Positions 1 to 8,094 of a stretch of 44,638 bases of DNA are shown piece by piece. Positions within the stretch are counted from its first letter, which is position 1. The number at the start of each line of letters is the position of its first letter. The DNA comes from a virus: the IMG/VR virus record IMGVR_UViG_3300018416_001991, positions 1 to 44,638 of that record; one strand, given 5' to 3'. Below the pieces are notes generated by a model. That model worked only from the letters and a program-made list of their open reading frames with translations. It did no database searches and was not told the origin of the DNA. The translations under genes were made by a program, and so were the position numbers.

Positions 1-759
1 CATACCAAAATTTGCATCTGCTAACGAAATAAAGTCACAACCGTTTTTGCCGACCCATTCTAATTCATCATATACTCTGTTAAGACAAAACTTTTTAACT
101 TTGTTATATGTTAAACTGCCCCAATCGCAAAATGTACATTGATAAGGACAACCTCTATTTGTTTCAAGTGTGACATTCCATCTGACTTCTGGATGTTTTG
201 CCATCAAATCTTTAAATACATCTGTTAAATATGGACTTGGTATTTCATCTAATTCATTGATACGTTCTGGTTCTCCTGTTCTAACAGTTTTACCATCTAC
301 ATTAATAAGTAAACCCGGTATATGTGTAAAGTCTGGCTTATCGTTTTTTAATTCTTCTAAGATTGCTTTTGCTGAACGTTCTCCCTCTTGTACTACGACA
401 ACATCTATATAGGGAAACTTTTCAAAGAACTCTGGGTCAGTAACCGGGGGTTCAGGACCACCTGCAAAAATAAAGATGTCTGGATTTGATAATTTTAATT
501 CTCTACCAAGTACGTGATTATATGCACGATTCCAAATGTATGTAGAAAATCCTACGACATCACTATCGGCTAATGTTTTAATTGCTTCTTCGATAGGATC
601 TCTGCGCCATATAAACTCACCCAACTCATAATGCTGGTTGATAGAATCAAATTGATTCACATAACTCCAAACAATGCCCGGTGAGTATGGCAAATAATAT
701 GCATTATACTCTTTGGGTCCTTGTTGAAAGTTAGGGTTTACAAAACTGACTTTTTTCAA
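1..759 (-). CDS. B12-binding-type radical SAM protein, N-terminal 253 residues (gene runs off the window)
   Basis: The reading frame is open from a TTG codon to the window edge, so the C-terminus is missing. The start is TTG at 757-759: GAGG lies five bases upstream, and the protein then begins MKKVSFVNPNFQQG, the usual opening of cobalamin-binding radical SAM enzymes. Residues 1-130 look like the B12-binding Rossmann-type half (VVGFSTYIWN near 68-77, FAGGPEPP near 98-105). The classic DxHxxG cobalamin ligand motif is not visible, as in many members of this superfamily. The radical SAM cluster motif CxxxCxxC is C204, C208 and C211 (NRGCPYQCTFC), followed by a DWG. Family knowledge: these enzymes reductively cleave S-adenosylmethionine, and many methylate or rearrange unreactive carbons. 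The gene overlaps the upstream hydrolase gene by 29 bases, so translation is probably coupled. The substrate cannot be read from the sequence. Confidence 0.85.
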   Translation of the reverse strand, partial: MKKVSFVNPNFQQGPKEYNAYYLPYSPGIVWSYVNQFDSINQHYELGEFIWRRDPIEEAIKTLADSDVVGFSTYIWNRAYNHVLGRELKLSNPDIFIFAGGPEPPVTDPEFFEKFPYIDVVVVQEGERSAKAILEELKNDKPDFTHIPGLLINVDGKTVRTGEPERINELDEIPSPYLTDVFKDLMAKHPEVRWNVTLETNRGCPYQCTFCDWGSLTYNKVKKFCLNRVYDELEWVGKNGCDFISLADANFGM

Positions 760-1696
760 TGTAACCTCGTTTGTTAATAAATTTTGCTAACTCGTCAGCA
801 ATAACTCTGTAACCTTTAATAGTAGGATGTGCTCCGTCATCATTAGTAAGATACTCTGAATGTGTACTTAGGTTTCTTGGATTATATATTTCATTAAATC
901 CTCCCCAATGTATACTTGCTGGTTTGGAAATCAAACCATCTAAGTCTACTAATTTTTCCATAAACGCAACGTACTCTACATCTGCATCATTGTGCAGATA
1001 ACAAGACCAATCAAATTGTGATACTAACGGCCCTGCATATTCTATTAACCAATTCTGTATACCGTCATGCCAATTTTTAGAATCATGCATACGTTGATTA
1101 AATGCATTGGCTAAAATAATTTTAAAATTATGTGCTTTAGCCCATGATTGTAAATTTAATAGTGCTGTCATTGTCATACATGCTACAAATTGTTCACTCC
1201 ATAATTCACGTGCATAACAATTCCAAAATTTATAATCTCCTTGATCTGATTCCATAGGCCAAGCAGTGCGCCACTTTTCATGTTTAAAATGACCTTTGTT
1301 GTATCCATCTGGTTCTTTAAATCCCCAATGATCCATTGGTCTTGTTTGAAAGACATCAAATCTTTCAAATCCAGTTAGCATCATAATTACAATACCTTCA
1401 GAATCATTAAAATCATAATTATTAGCAAAGTGTAATTGATTAACGGCGGCTGTATTTCCAATACCCTTGATTCCTAAATTTATAGATTTATATTCAGGAA
1501 AATGATATTTTGTTAATTGATTAACCCAACTGTTTTCTAATTCATGTTCACGTAAGTAATAATCCGTGTCAGGTTGTCCTTTTTGTCCGGGTCTAAGTTG
1601 CGTATACCCACCGTGTGCGTCTACAACTTCTTTTGGATATCCACCTTCTCCTTGAGTCCAACTACAGCCTAAGCCAATTATATACTTTTGTTTCAT
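731..1696 (-). CDS. SGNH/GDSL-like hydrolase, 321 aa
   Basis: The N-terminus reads YIIGLGCSWTQGEG, a block I GDSL-like motif in which Ser12 would be the nucleophile. The C-terminus has DDGAHPTIKGY with Asp287 and His290, matching the DxxH of block V in SGNH hydrolases. Members of this family remove acyl groups (for example O-acetyl) from sugars or lipids, and are common beside polysaccharide and glycosylation genes. No signal peptide is visible, so the protein should act in the cytoplasm or on the virion. The ATG start gives a compact N-terminus that leads straight into the first strand. The gene is preceded by the small lysine-rich gene, and its 3' end overlaps the B12-type radical SAM gene by 29 bases. 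Esterase activity and sugar substrate are inferred. Confidence 0.7.
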   Translation of the reverse strand: MKQKYIIGLGCSWTQGEGGYPKEVVDAHGGYTQLRPGQKGQPDTDYYLREHELENSWVNQLTKYHFPEYKSINLGIKGIGNTAAVNQLHFANNYDFNDSEGIVIMMLTGFERFDVFQTRPMDHWGFKEPDGYNKGHFKHEKWRTAWPMESDQGDYKFWNCYARELWSEQFVACMTMTALLNLQSWAKAHNFKIILANAFNQRMHDSKNWHDGIQNWLIEYAGPLVSQFDWSCYLHNDADVEYVAFMEKLVDLDGLISKPASIHWGGFNEIYNPRNLSTHSEYLTNDDGAHPTIKGYRVIADELAKFINKRGYIEKSQFCKP

Positions 1697-1707
1697 GCAC
1701 TATTACT

Positions 1708-1983
1708 TCACTTTTTAGCAGTCTTACGAGGCGCTTTTTTCTTTTTGGTAACAGTTTTTTTAACCGAAGAGTTTTGCACACCAGGTGTTTTAGGATCAGT
1801 GTCTTTAAACTTACCCTTAGCACTTTTCTTAACTTTTACGTATGCTTCATCAACGTTAGGTGTTGACTTATCATCACCTTTATATTTACCTTTTGCATCT
1901 CTATTTCTAACAACGACCCAGTCTTCTTCTACTGGTGCTGGGCCAAGAGTAAAGAATGATTTTACTTTTTTCCAAAAACTCAT
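1708..1983 (-). CDS. Small lysine-rich basic protein, 91 aa
   Basis: I do not recognise a family. The start at 1983 (MSFWKKVKSFF) is chosen over an in-frame ATG four codons upstream, because a GGAGA Shine-Dalgarno sequence lies seven bases before it and overlaps the upstream ATG. The first 15 residues could form an amphipathic helix. Two similar KGKYK/KGKFK segments follow (DAKGKYKGDDKSTPNVDEAYVKV and SAKGKFKDTDPKTPGV, roughly residues 29-70), suggesting an internal duplication. The last 20 residues are almost all Lys, Thr, Ala and Arg (KKTVTKKKKAPRKTAKK), like a histone H1 tail. Nucleic-acid or polyanion binding is a reasonable inference, not shown. A late-promoter-like AATAAATA lies about 33 bases upstream, so this gene may start a new transcript. 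Confidence 0.65.
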   Translation of the reverse strand: MSFWKKVKSFFTLGPAPVEEDWVVVRNRDAKGKYKGDDKSTPNVDEAYVKVKKSAKGKFKDTDPKTPGVQNSSVKKTVTKKKKAPRKTAKK

Positions 1984-2016
1984 AATAATCTCCATTAATT
2001 AATGTGTTCTAACATC

Positions 2017-2024
2017 TATTTATT
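2017..2024 (-). promoter_or_regulatory. T4-type late promoter core AATAAATA
   Basis: The minus strand reads GAATAAATAGATGTT in the gap upstream of the small lysine-rich gene. It differs from the T4 late consensus TATAAATA only at the first base. A start site some six bases downstream would leave a leader that includes the GGAGA ribosome-binding site. Confidence 0.5.
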
Positions 2025-2032
2025 CTATGATG

Positions 2033-2046
2033 GGTTTGCACAAACC
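2033..2046. other. Perfect 6-bp inverted repeat GGTTTG-CA-CAAACC (possible stem-loop)
   Basis: The two arms GGTTTG and CAAACC are separated by two bases. Because a 2-base loop is strained, a 5-bp stem with a 4-base loop is more realistic. On the plus strand four T residues follow; on the minus strand four A residues precede and no T-run follows. It is therefore not a convincing terminator for the minus-strand genes. It lies between the stop of the 434-aa gene and the late-promoter-like site. Confidence 0.35.
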
Positions 2047-2052
2047 TTTTAA

Positions 2053-2100
2053 CTATCTACCAAACCCTCTTATCCAAGCCCGTTTAGCAGTAAGAGACTT
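2053..2100 (-). other. In-frame coding-like extension after an amber stop (15 codons)
   Basis: Directly after the TAG stop of the 434-aa gene the same frame stays open for 15 codons, KSLTAKRAWIRGFGR, then a second TAG. The composition looks protein-like rather than random. It could be a readthrough extension, a remnant of a longer C-terminus, or chance. No start codon in this frame would let it be a separate gene. Confidence 0.25.
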
Positions 2101-3405
2101 CTATGTTTCATTATTACTTCCCCATATCTGTTCTAAACTTTCATCAACAGAAAAGTAATTTTGGTAGCGGTCCCACAAATCACCGCCGACATAAGATGAG
2201 TCATTTCTATAATGTATGACTACTTCTCTAAAAAAATCTAACACCCAATGAAGTTCACTACCTGTATTATCCATATGATCAGGAGTTAAAACATTGTCTA
2301 ACTTTTCTAATTTATATTCAAGAGGATCGGGTGAATTTATTCCAATGTGATGCATAATGGATTCTGTAGTTATACCGCTTCGCACAGTTGCCATATACCT
2401 AAAAAGATTACGTTGTGTTTTTGCTTTTACACTTTCCCACAATCGTTTATAATCATCAGGTGATTTATATATTTCTGACAAATGTTTTATGTTATTTACA
2501 ATAGCATTAATGCGTTGTCTATAATCAGGCCAATCATCAAAACCATAATCAAATATTTCATCATAAAGTTCTATACCCTTTTCTTTTTCTAACCATCGAT
2601 GATAGCCAGGGGCGCCAACAACTAAAAATGGTTTGTGTGCGAACAAAGGTTTACATGTTTTTTCTGACAAATAGAATTCACCTTCTTCTATTATACTTTC
2701 TGTTACAATATCAATAACACCTCTGTGGTAACTATGGGGCAATGAATTTGGCCGAAACTGCCAGCCAGAATTTAATTTAAAATCGTGTTCTGCTGGATGT
2801 GGATCTTTTAAAGGCATAAGATAAGGCACATTTCCAATTTCTTCCCAATGTTCTGGTTGCCAGTCCGGCTGTTTTGGATATTCAACTGTAAAGTGACGAT
2901 ACGTAATTATACCTAAATCTTGTAGACTTTCACCGAATAATTTATTAACAGTATAACTTCTATAATGATCCGGTCTGTTGTTATAACATGTAAATAAAAG
3001 ATCAGGCGAGTAGTCATCACCAATCGGTGTTAAAGTTTTGTCTTCTTGTAAGGGACAAAAATAAGCAAGAACGGTGTGATAATTAATTATGTCATAAGTT
3101 GAACATACTATTGGTACTACATAATCAGGATAATCATATTGGTATTGTTTACATGATGTAAATGCATAGATTTTTTTTCCTGTTTTGTTACACCATTCTT
3201 CTAATTCAGATATTGCAATACCATATATACATTTAATGTCTGATTCACTGCCACTGGCTATGATAAATCCTGCAGGATCATGTTGTTCAATTATTTTATT
3301 AAGATAATCTTTAACTTGTTGCCTTCTTTGCCACTTTGTATATTCATGACCTTGAACGTCAACTGCTGAAGTATTACGATGGTCTAATAAACACCATTTA
3401 GACAT
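2101..3405 (-). CDS. Glycosyltransferase-like protein, 434 aa
   Basis: I do not recognise a named family with certainty. The core segment EGEFYLSEKTCKPLFAHKPF followed by LVVGAPGYHRWL (near residues 240-275) resembles the C-terminal donor-binding region of GT10 fucosyltransferase-like enzymes (typically SEKxxxPLxxxxPFxxxG). A motif LLFTCYNNRPDHYRS near residue 135 recurs in modified form in the 492-aa protein encoded two genes upstream (LFLTWNRRFRKHRTS), as does the EKxxKPxxxxxPF block, so the two are probably distant paralogues. The gene overlaps the epimerase gene by eight bases, which fits a shared role in building or attaching a GDP-activated sugar. Donor and acceptor are unknown. The stop is TAG and is followed by an open in-frame stretch. 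Confidence 0.55.
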   Translation of the reverse strand: MSKWCLLDHRNTSAVDVQGHEYTKWQRRQQVKDYLNKIIEQHDPAGFIIASGSESDIKCIYGIAISELEEWCNKTGKKIYAFTSCKQYQYDYPDYVVPIVCSTYDIINYHTVLAYFCPLQEDKTLTPIGDDYSPDLLFTCYNNRPDHYRSYTVNKLFGESLQDLGIITYRHFTVEYPKQPDWQPEHWEEIGNVPYLMPLKDPHPAEHDFKLNSGWQFRPNSLPHSYHRGVIDIVTESIIEEGEFYLSEKTCKPLFAHKPFLVVGAPGYHRWLEKEKGIELYDEIFDYGFDDWPDYRQRINAIVNNIKHLSEIYKSPDDYKRLWESVKAKTQRNLFRYMATVRSGITTESIMHHIGINSPDPLEYKLEKLDNVLTPDHMDNTGSELHWVLDFFREVVIHYRNDSSYVGGDLWDRYQNYFSVDESLEQIWGSNNET

Positions 3406-4378
3406 CTTCTACACCGGATTCAATTTGTCCGCAAATCCAGTTATAAGTCTTTTCAATTCCAGTTTCTAAGTCTTCATCTGGCGCCCAACCAATTGTTTCT
3501 TTAATTAAATTGTTATCAGATGTGCGACCCATAACACCTCGGGGTCCATCGATATTTTTAATTGTAACTCTTTTGTTTGATATCTCTGCGATGAGGTGTA
3601 CTAATTCATTAATAGATATTTTACGTGTACTACCCAAGTTCACAGGCTCTGTGAGGTCACTTTCCATGATGCGTTGTATACCTTCGACACATTCGTCAAT
3701 AAACAAAAATGAACGTGTTTGATTGCCCGGGCCCCATACTTCGATAACGCCATCGTTATCAACCATAGCAACTTTTCGGCATAAGGCAGCCGGCGCTTTT
3801 TCTTTCCCGTTGTTCCAAGAACCTTGAGGGCCAAAGATGTTGTGAAATCTTGCAATTTTCACATTCATATTATAACATCTTCCGTATGCTAAGTAAAGCC
3901 TTTCTGAAAATAATTTTTCCCAACCATAATCTGAATCTGGGTTTGCTGGATATGCTGTATGTTCTGCTAGATCAGGATTGTCAGGGTCTAGTTGATTGTG
4001 TTCAGGGTACATACATGCACTTGAACTATAAAATATCTTTTTAACATTGTATTTACGAGCAGACTCTAATACATTTAAATTAATTGTAGCAGAGTTATGC
4101 ATAATATCTGCATCGTTTTCACCTACAAATATATAACCTGCGCCTCCCATGTCTGCTGCCAATTGATACACTTCATCAAACTCATGTTGCGAAAAAATAA
4201 AATCAACCATTTCTGCTTGACGTAAATCTTGTTTATAAAAATCATTTGCTCTTGTGTCTTCATATAAAGGAAACTTAAGATCAACACCTATGACTGTGTG
4301 ACCTTGTGCTTTTAGGTCGTTGACTAAATGTGTGCCGATGAATCCACCTGCTCCACATACTAATATTGTTTTATTCAA
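3398..4378 (-). CDS. GDP-mannose 3,5-epimerase-like short-chain dehydrogenase, 326 aa
   Basis: The protein is an extended-SDR nucleotide-sugar epimerase. The NAD-binding glycine motif is GAGGFIG at 9-15. The catalytic Tyr and Lys are Y151 and K155 (YGWEK). Several stretches match GDP-mannose 3,5-epimerase specifically rather than GDP-fucose synthase or UDP-sugar epimerases: AADMGGAG (75-81), SSSACMYPE with C122, RFHNIFGPQGSW, GKEKAPAALCRK (191-202), QTRSFLFIDECVEG (220-233) and GRTSDNNLIKETIGWAP. In plant GME the equivalent Cys and Lys are the acid/base pair for epimerisation. The expected reaction converts GDP-D-mannose to GDP-L-galactose or GDP-L-gulose. The start is TTG, chosen because AGGAG precedes it at normal spacing. 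The gene overlaps the preceding one by eight bases and the following one by eight. Confidence 0.9.
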   Translation of the reverse strand: MNKTILVCGAGGFIGTHLVNDLKAQGHTVIGVDLKFPLYEDTRANDFYKQDLRQAEMVDFIFSQHEFDEVYQLAADMGGAGYIFVGENDADIMHNSATINLNVLESARKYNVKKIFYSSSACMYPEHNQLDPDNPDLAEHTAYPANPDSDYGWEKLFSERLYLAYGRCYNMNVKIARFHNIFGPQGSWNNGKEKAPAALCRKVAMVDNDGVIEVWGPGNQTRSFLFIDECVEGIQRIMESDLTEPVNLGSTRKISINELVHLIAEISNKRVTIKNIDGPRGVMGRTSDNNLIKETIGWAPDEDLETGIEKTYNWICGQIESGVEDV

Positions 4379-5849
4379 AATGACATCTCCTGTCTGTAGT
4401 ACACCAATGGGTGTAGTCTTGGTTAAAGTTATTGGTTATGTGTTCATATATGTTATTTACTACTGCAATAGATCCAGGATCTTTAAACATTTGATAATTA
4501 TGTTCTATGATAGGTTTGACTCTACGTTTAAAATCTAAAATTTGATCTGGTGTCCAAGATGCAATTTCTTGTAATACTTTTTCTATAGCAATAAATCGTT
4601 TACTTGGTTCTTCAATCGTATCATATTCTTCATTCCAAAACTCACTAAATGTTTTAAAGCCTAAATCTCTTAGCCCTTGTACAGAACCTGCTACACCTAT
4701 TATAATAAAAGGATGTTTATTATACATAGGTTTAAATGATTTTTCTGTTAACGTACATTCATCTACATTAAAGTTTGTTTCTGTAATCAAAGATATCAAT
4801 GATTGTTGATAATAAGTCTTTGTGTACCCATAGTCTTCGCACATTTTATTAATATCTTTTTCTCCATCAATTTCTAATGGGCAACGATCAATAAATCTTT
4901 GTGCTACTTCTTCTGGTATGTCAAGGTCTAAACAATCATATAATCGTATGTGGTTACCATTACGTTGATTGTTTATCTCCTCATTTACTGTGTGGTGTTG
5001 CATTTCACCATCTATTTTAGCAAAACTCATAAGTGATCGTTCAATTAAGTTGTTCTTTTCTAATATTAATGCTAAACTAGTTCTGTGTTTTCTAAATCGT
5101 CTGTTCCAAGTCAAAAACAATTTATCAGGAACATATGAATCGTCATAAGGTGTTTCTTTGAACTCTGAAATATCTTCACCGTGATGAGATGGATCATCTT
5201 TTTTCATTTCAGTATAAAAATTATAAAAAATTTCACGTGAGGACGCATACGGAATAACATGCATTCTATGCTCTCTGTCATTGCCTATGCGATGTCTTTT
5301 ACAAAACTTTTCATAAACTGTACTTGCATTTACAGTACCTGTCAAGTATATAATTTTATACATGGGTATTTGATGTCCACTATGAAAATATGAAAACATT
5401 GCATGTAGTTCTGTATCTGACATAAATGCTTCTACACTATGATCGATTAATATATAACCGTTTTTTGTAGAAACCATATGTATCAACCATTGTGGCATAT
5501 GTGAAAATTCTAATACACCTGAATCTTTAATAAAATATGATGCAAAAGGTATTCTCCATGTCATAGAAAAAGGGTAAATGAACGGAGTCATTGCATCTGC
5601 TCCGATACCTTGCACTGGTGTCAACTCAAATTTATCTTTTGCTTTAGAGAACTGTTTATTCCAAACATCATCAGACCAAAAATGGCGTGATGTCATGTTT
5701 GGATTTGTGCCTTCTGCTTCAGCAGACATAGTTAGAATGTTTGGTAGTTCAGTATTCCATACGGGACCTTTGGGGCCGAACCAACTATAGACAACTTTTA
5801 CTTTGTCGTCTTGGCTATGCGATATGACTGATCGGAATTTTTCGTTCAC
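4371..5849 (-). CDS. Glycosyltransferase-like protein, 492 aa
   Basis: I do not recognise a curated family. The C-terminal half contains CTLTEKSFKPMYNKHPFIII followed by GVAGS, which resembles the SEKxxKPxxxxxPFxxxG donor-site block of GT10-like transferases and is shared with the 434-aa protein. LFLTWNRRFRKHRTSLAL in the middle matches the LFTCYNNRPDHYRS segment of that protein. The N-terminus (KVKVVYSWFGPKGPVW) looks like a first Rossmann strand. I prefer the GTG start at 5847-5849, which has AGGAGAG upstream. A further in-frame GTG at 5900 would add 17 residues but has no ribosome-binding site. The gene overlaps the radical SAM gene before it by 35 bases and the epimerase gene after it by eight. 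A role in sugar transfer is inferred. Confidence 0.55.
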   Translation of the reverse strand: MNEKFRSVISHSQDDKVKVVYSWFGPKGPVWNTELPNILTMSAEAEGTNPNMTSRHFWSDDVWNKQFSKAKDKFELTPVQGIGADAMTPFIYPFSMTWRIPFASYFIKDSGVLEFSHMPQWLIHMVSTKNGYILIDHSVEAFMSDTELHAMFSYFHSGHQIPMYKIIYLTGTVNASTVYEKFCKRHRIGNDREHRMHVIPYASSREIFYNFYTEMKKDDPSHHGEDISEFKETPYDDSYVPDKLFLTWNRRFRKHRTSLALILEKNNLIERSLMSFAKIDGEMQHHTVNEEINNQRNGNHIRLYDCLDLDIPEEVAQRFIDRCPLEIDGEKDINKMCEDYGYTKTYYQQSLISLITETNFNVDECTLTEKSFKPMYNKHPFIIIGVAGSVQGLRDLGFKTFSEFWNEEYDTIEEPSKRFIAIEKVLQEIASWTPDQILDFKRRVKPIIEHNYQMFKDPGSIAVVNNIYEHITNNFNQDYTHWCTTDRRCHFE

Positions 5850-6828
5850 TTTTAACGGTCTCTCCTGTCCATTGTTTAGGTATGATAATATCTGTACCAC
5901 ACATGCACATTTCTTTGTAGCATGTAATTTCTTTAGGACCTATATTTTTAATGTCTTCTAATATATGTCCTACATCTCCGCCCATACCACAACTTGCTAA
6001 ACTCATTGTACCTACAGGATTAATAAAAATACAATCGCCTACATTGCATTTCCAACCACTAAAGAAGTTCTGACTATTTACTATGATATCATTTGCATTA
6101 CATACTTGCTCTGTGCCATCGTCATAACGATTGTATGATACAGTCATCTCTGTTCTTTTGTTTGGCTTAGGAACACTTTGATGTGTTTCTATGTTATGTT
6201 CTTCAATAAACTTTACTTTCTCTGGATCACTGTACTTCCATGGACCGGTTACATGTGATAGTTCATCGTAGAGAGGTGTCCATTCTAAAAAGTAATTAGG
6301 CATTACTTCTTTTAATTCGTTACCGAACTCGACACACTCCCAAAATCTTTCTTCGTGTAATAATATTTTTGTACTTAAGTAGTTAACGTTCTCACATAAC
6401 CATAGTGAGTTTTCTTTGTATCTGTCTTTGTTTACTTGTTCTATGTGTAGACTAGCAACAATGTCATCAAATAGATATGCATGTTTTTGCCACCATTTCA
6501 AAGGTCTTGACAAATTTGTATTAACTGCTAAAGTAGCATGTGGTAGATTTTCATACAACCATTCACAGATAGGAATAAAGTTACGCCATGCTGTTGGCTC
6601 TCCACCAGAGAAAAAGAATTTAAAGTTTTTGTACCCTGCTTTCTTATAACGTTTAACTATTTCATCTAGGTTGTTGATGTAAACGTCTAAGTTTCCGTTG
6701 TTAGGATTATCGCCCGCCCAGTTACCAGGATTACAATAACTACAACTGAAGTTGCAAAAGTTATTGACCTGCCATGTTATTGCTAAGTATGGCTCAGGTG
6801 CAAATACTTCTCTTAACTCTCTGCCCAC
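5815..6828 (-). CDS. Radical SAM protein with SPASM-like cysteine-rich C-terminus, 337 aa
   Basis: The iron-sulfur motif CxxxCxxC is C25, C29 and C32 (NNFCNFSCSYCNPG), and the SAM-binding GGEP follows at 75-78 (FFFSGGEPTAW). The C-terminal third has Cys at about 261, 266, 280, 303, 308 and 310 (SGWKCNVGDC, LASCGMGG, ITCYKEMCMCG). This is like the auxiliary cluster region of SPASM or twitch enzymes, which often modify peptides or sugars. Unlike the four neighbours it has no N-terminal twitch domain: the SAM motif starts almost at once. The start is GTG, chosen because AAGGA lies about nine bases upstream; it overlaps the end of the previous gene by 16 bases. The substrate is unknown. Confidence 0.88.
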   Translation of the reverse strand: MGRELREVFAPEPYLAITWQVNNFCNFSCSYCNPGNWAGDNPNNGNLDVYINNLDEIVKRYKKAGYKNFKFFFSGGEPTAWRNFIPICEWLYENLPHATLAVNTNLSRPLKWWQKHAYLFDDIVASLHIEQVNKDRYKENSLWLCENVNYLSTKILLHEERFWECVEFGNELKEVMPNYFLEWTPLYDELSHVTGPWKYSDPEKVKFIEEHNIETHQSVPKPNKRTEMTVSYNRYDDGTEQVCNANDIIVNSQNFFSGWKCNVGDCIFINPVGTMSLASCGMGGDVGHILEDIKNIGPKEITCYKEMCMCGTDIIIPKQWTGETVKSERKIPISHIA

Positions 6829-8093
6829 TCGTATACTTCCTTGATTTCTGGTACGATGTCTTCAAACTTTTCATCTCTATATTCATCTAGTTCGTCATTG
6901 AACTTTTTGAACTCTAGTATTCCACCTTTGTTTTCATCACCTACTGTTAAGTTATAGATGATCATTTTAAAGCCATTGTAAATGTCTACATTGTCTTTAT
7001 GTTTCTCCTGATATACACGATAGAGTTCTGCTAGTCTGCGTTTAACACTTTGTGGTAAGATCATTACGTTAGCATACCACGGGTTAGTCGCAAGATTGAA
7101 TCTTGGCGAAGAGTATTCAACATCAATAAAGCCATTGTCAACCATGTAATCCCAGAAGTCAGGAAAATCAAAGATGTTCCAAATGGATATCGTGGGAGTT
7201 ATTTGAAATTGAGCATGTGGAACCTGCTCTTTGACCTCTCTGATATTCCTGACAATTTTTTCCCAATCGGTACCTGAACGAATGCACTCTGCGACTTCGC
7301 CATGTGCATCTAAACTCGCCCAAATCTTCAATTGCGGAAACTTTTTCCAATACGCAATCAAGTCAACATTTTTCTTATAATTAAGTGTTGAAAAGTTTGT
7401 CGTATAGGTTAATTCTACTTGATCTGTTAGATCGTTTTCAATCCAATAATCTAAACACTCGTAATGCTCTGGAGTAATAACAATTTCTCCACCTGCAAAA
7501 TAAACTTCTGTAACGTCATCTAAGTAAGGCTTAAGTTTTGACATCAACGTCATTTCATCATTGTTACTGATAACAATTTTACCTTTGTTCTTAGGGAAGT
7601 ACTCATCGAATACTTCTTGTCCACGTTCATTTAAAAACTCTTGTGACCATAGTGATGAGCATGAAGGACCGCATGATCTACATTTCATATTACATATATT
7701 ACTAAAACGAATATCCATATACTTCATCTGAAACTCTTTCAGTGAGCCGTCATCGTTAGTAACATCTGCTATGTAATCAACATAGTCAAGTCCTTTACGT
7801 TTGTTATGTGACTGTCGCATAGTCCACTCGCCCATTAACTCTAAGTCATAACAACGTTTACATTCTGCTACAGGTTCATCACGCATCATCTTAGAACGTA
7901 AATCATTATACTTGTCAGAATTCATCATCTGTATAATTGATTCATCATCTCTAAGTTCTGCTGTAGGCAACTCACTGTCTGCGACACAGCAAGGCATCAC
8001 ACGTTTGTCTGGCCATGCATGAAAATGTACCCAGGGTAAAACACAGAAATGCTTACCGTTTTCGACTAGATTCTTTACTACGATCTTTTCCAT
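6813..8093 (-). CDS. N-terminal-twitch radical SAM protein, 426 aa
   Basis: It has the layout of the N-terminal twitch radical SAM family known from marine phages. An N-terminal cysteine cluster comes first, HFCVLPWVHFHAWP with C17, then MPCC at C35/C36, then ECKRC at C78/C81. The radical SAM motif CNMKCRSC follows at C134, C138 and C141. The SAM-binding turn reads FAGGEIVIT at 199-207, so the usual Pro of GGEP is Ile; this position tolerates change in the family. The N-terminal cysteines presumably hold a second iron-sulfur cluster. An ATG start lies one base after the stop of the exported-protein gene, with GGGAG upstream. It is clearly paralogous to the two genes at 8.8-11.3 kb. No substrate can be inferred from the sequence. 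Confidence 0.9.
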   Translation of the reverse strand: MEKIVVKNLVENGKHFCVLPWVHFHAWPDKRVMPCCVADSELPTAELRDDESIIQMMNSDKYNDLRSKMMRDEPVAECKRCYDLELMGEWTMRQSHNKRKGLDYVDYIADVTNDDGSLKEFQMKYMDIRFSNICNMKCRSCGPSCSSLWSQEFLNERGQEVFDEYFPKNKGKIVISNNDEMTLMSKLKPYLDDVTEVYFAGGEIVITPEHYECLDYWIENDLTDQVELTYTTNFSTLNYKKNVDLIAYWKKFPQLKIWASLDAHGEVAECIRSGTDWEKIVRNIREVKEQVPHAQFQITPTISIWNIFDFPDFWDYMVDNGFIDVEYSSPRFNLATNPWYANVMILPQSVKRRLAELYRVYQEKHKDNVDIYNGFKMIIYNLTVGDENKGGILEFKKFNDELDEYRDEKFEDIVPEIKEVYEWAES

Positions 8094-8094
8094 A

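Noticed and set aside
170-412. Plus-strand 80-codon frame
   Set aside because: It lies opposite the N-terminal part of the B12-type radical SAM gene, which has a motif-bearing frame. The plus frame has no ribosome-binding site or recognisable domain.
2033-2050. Stem-loop plus TTTT as a rho-independent terminator
   Set aside because: The T-run follows on the plus strand, where there are no genes. On the coding strand no T-run follows, and the loop is only two bases at full stem length.
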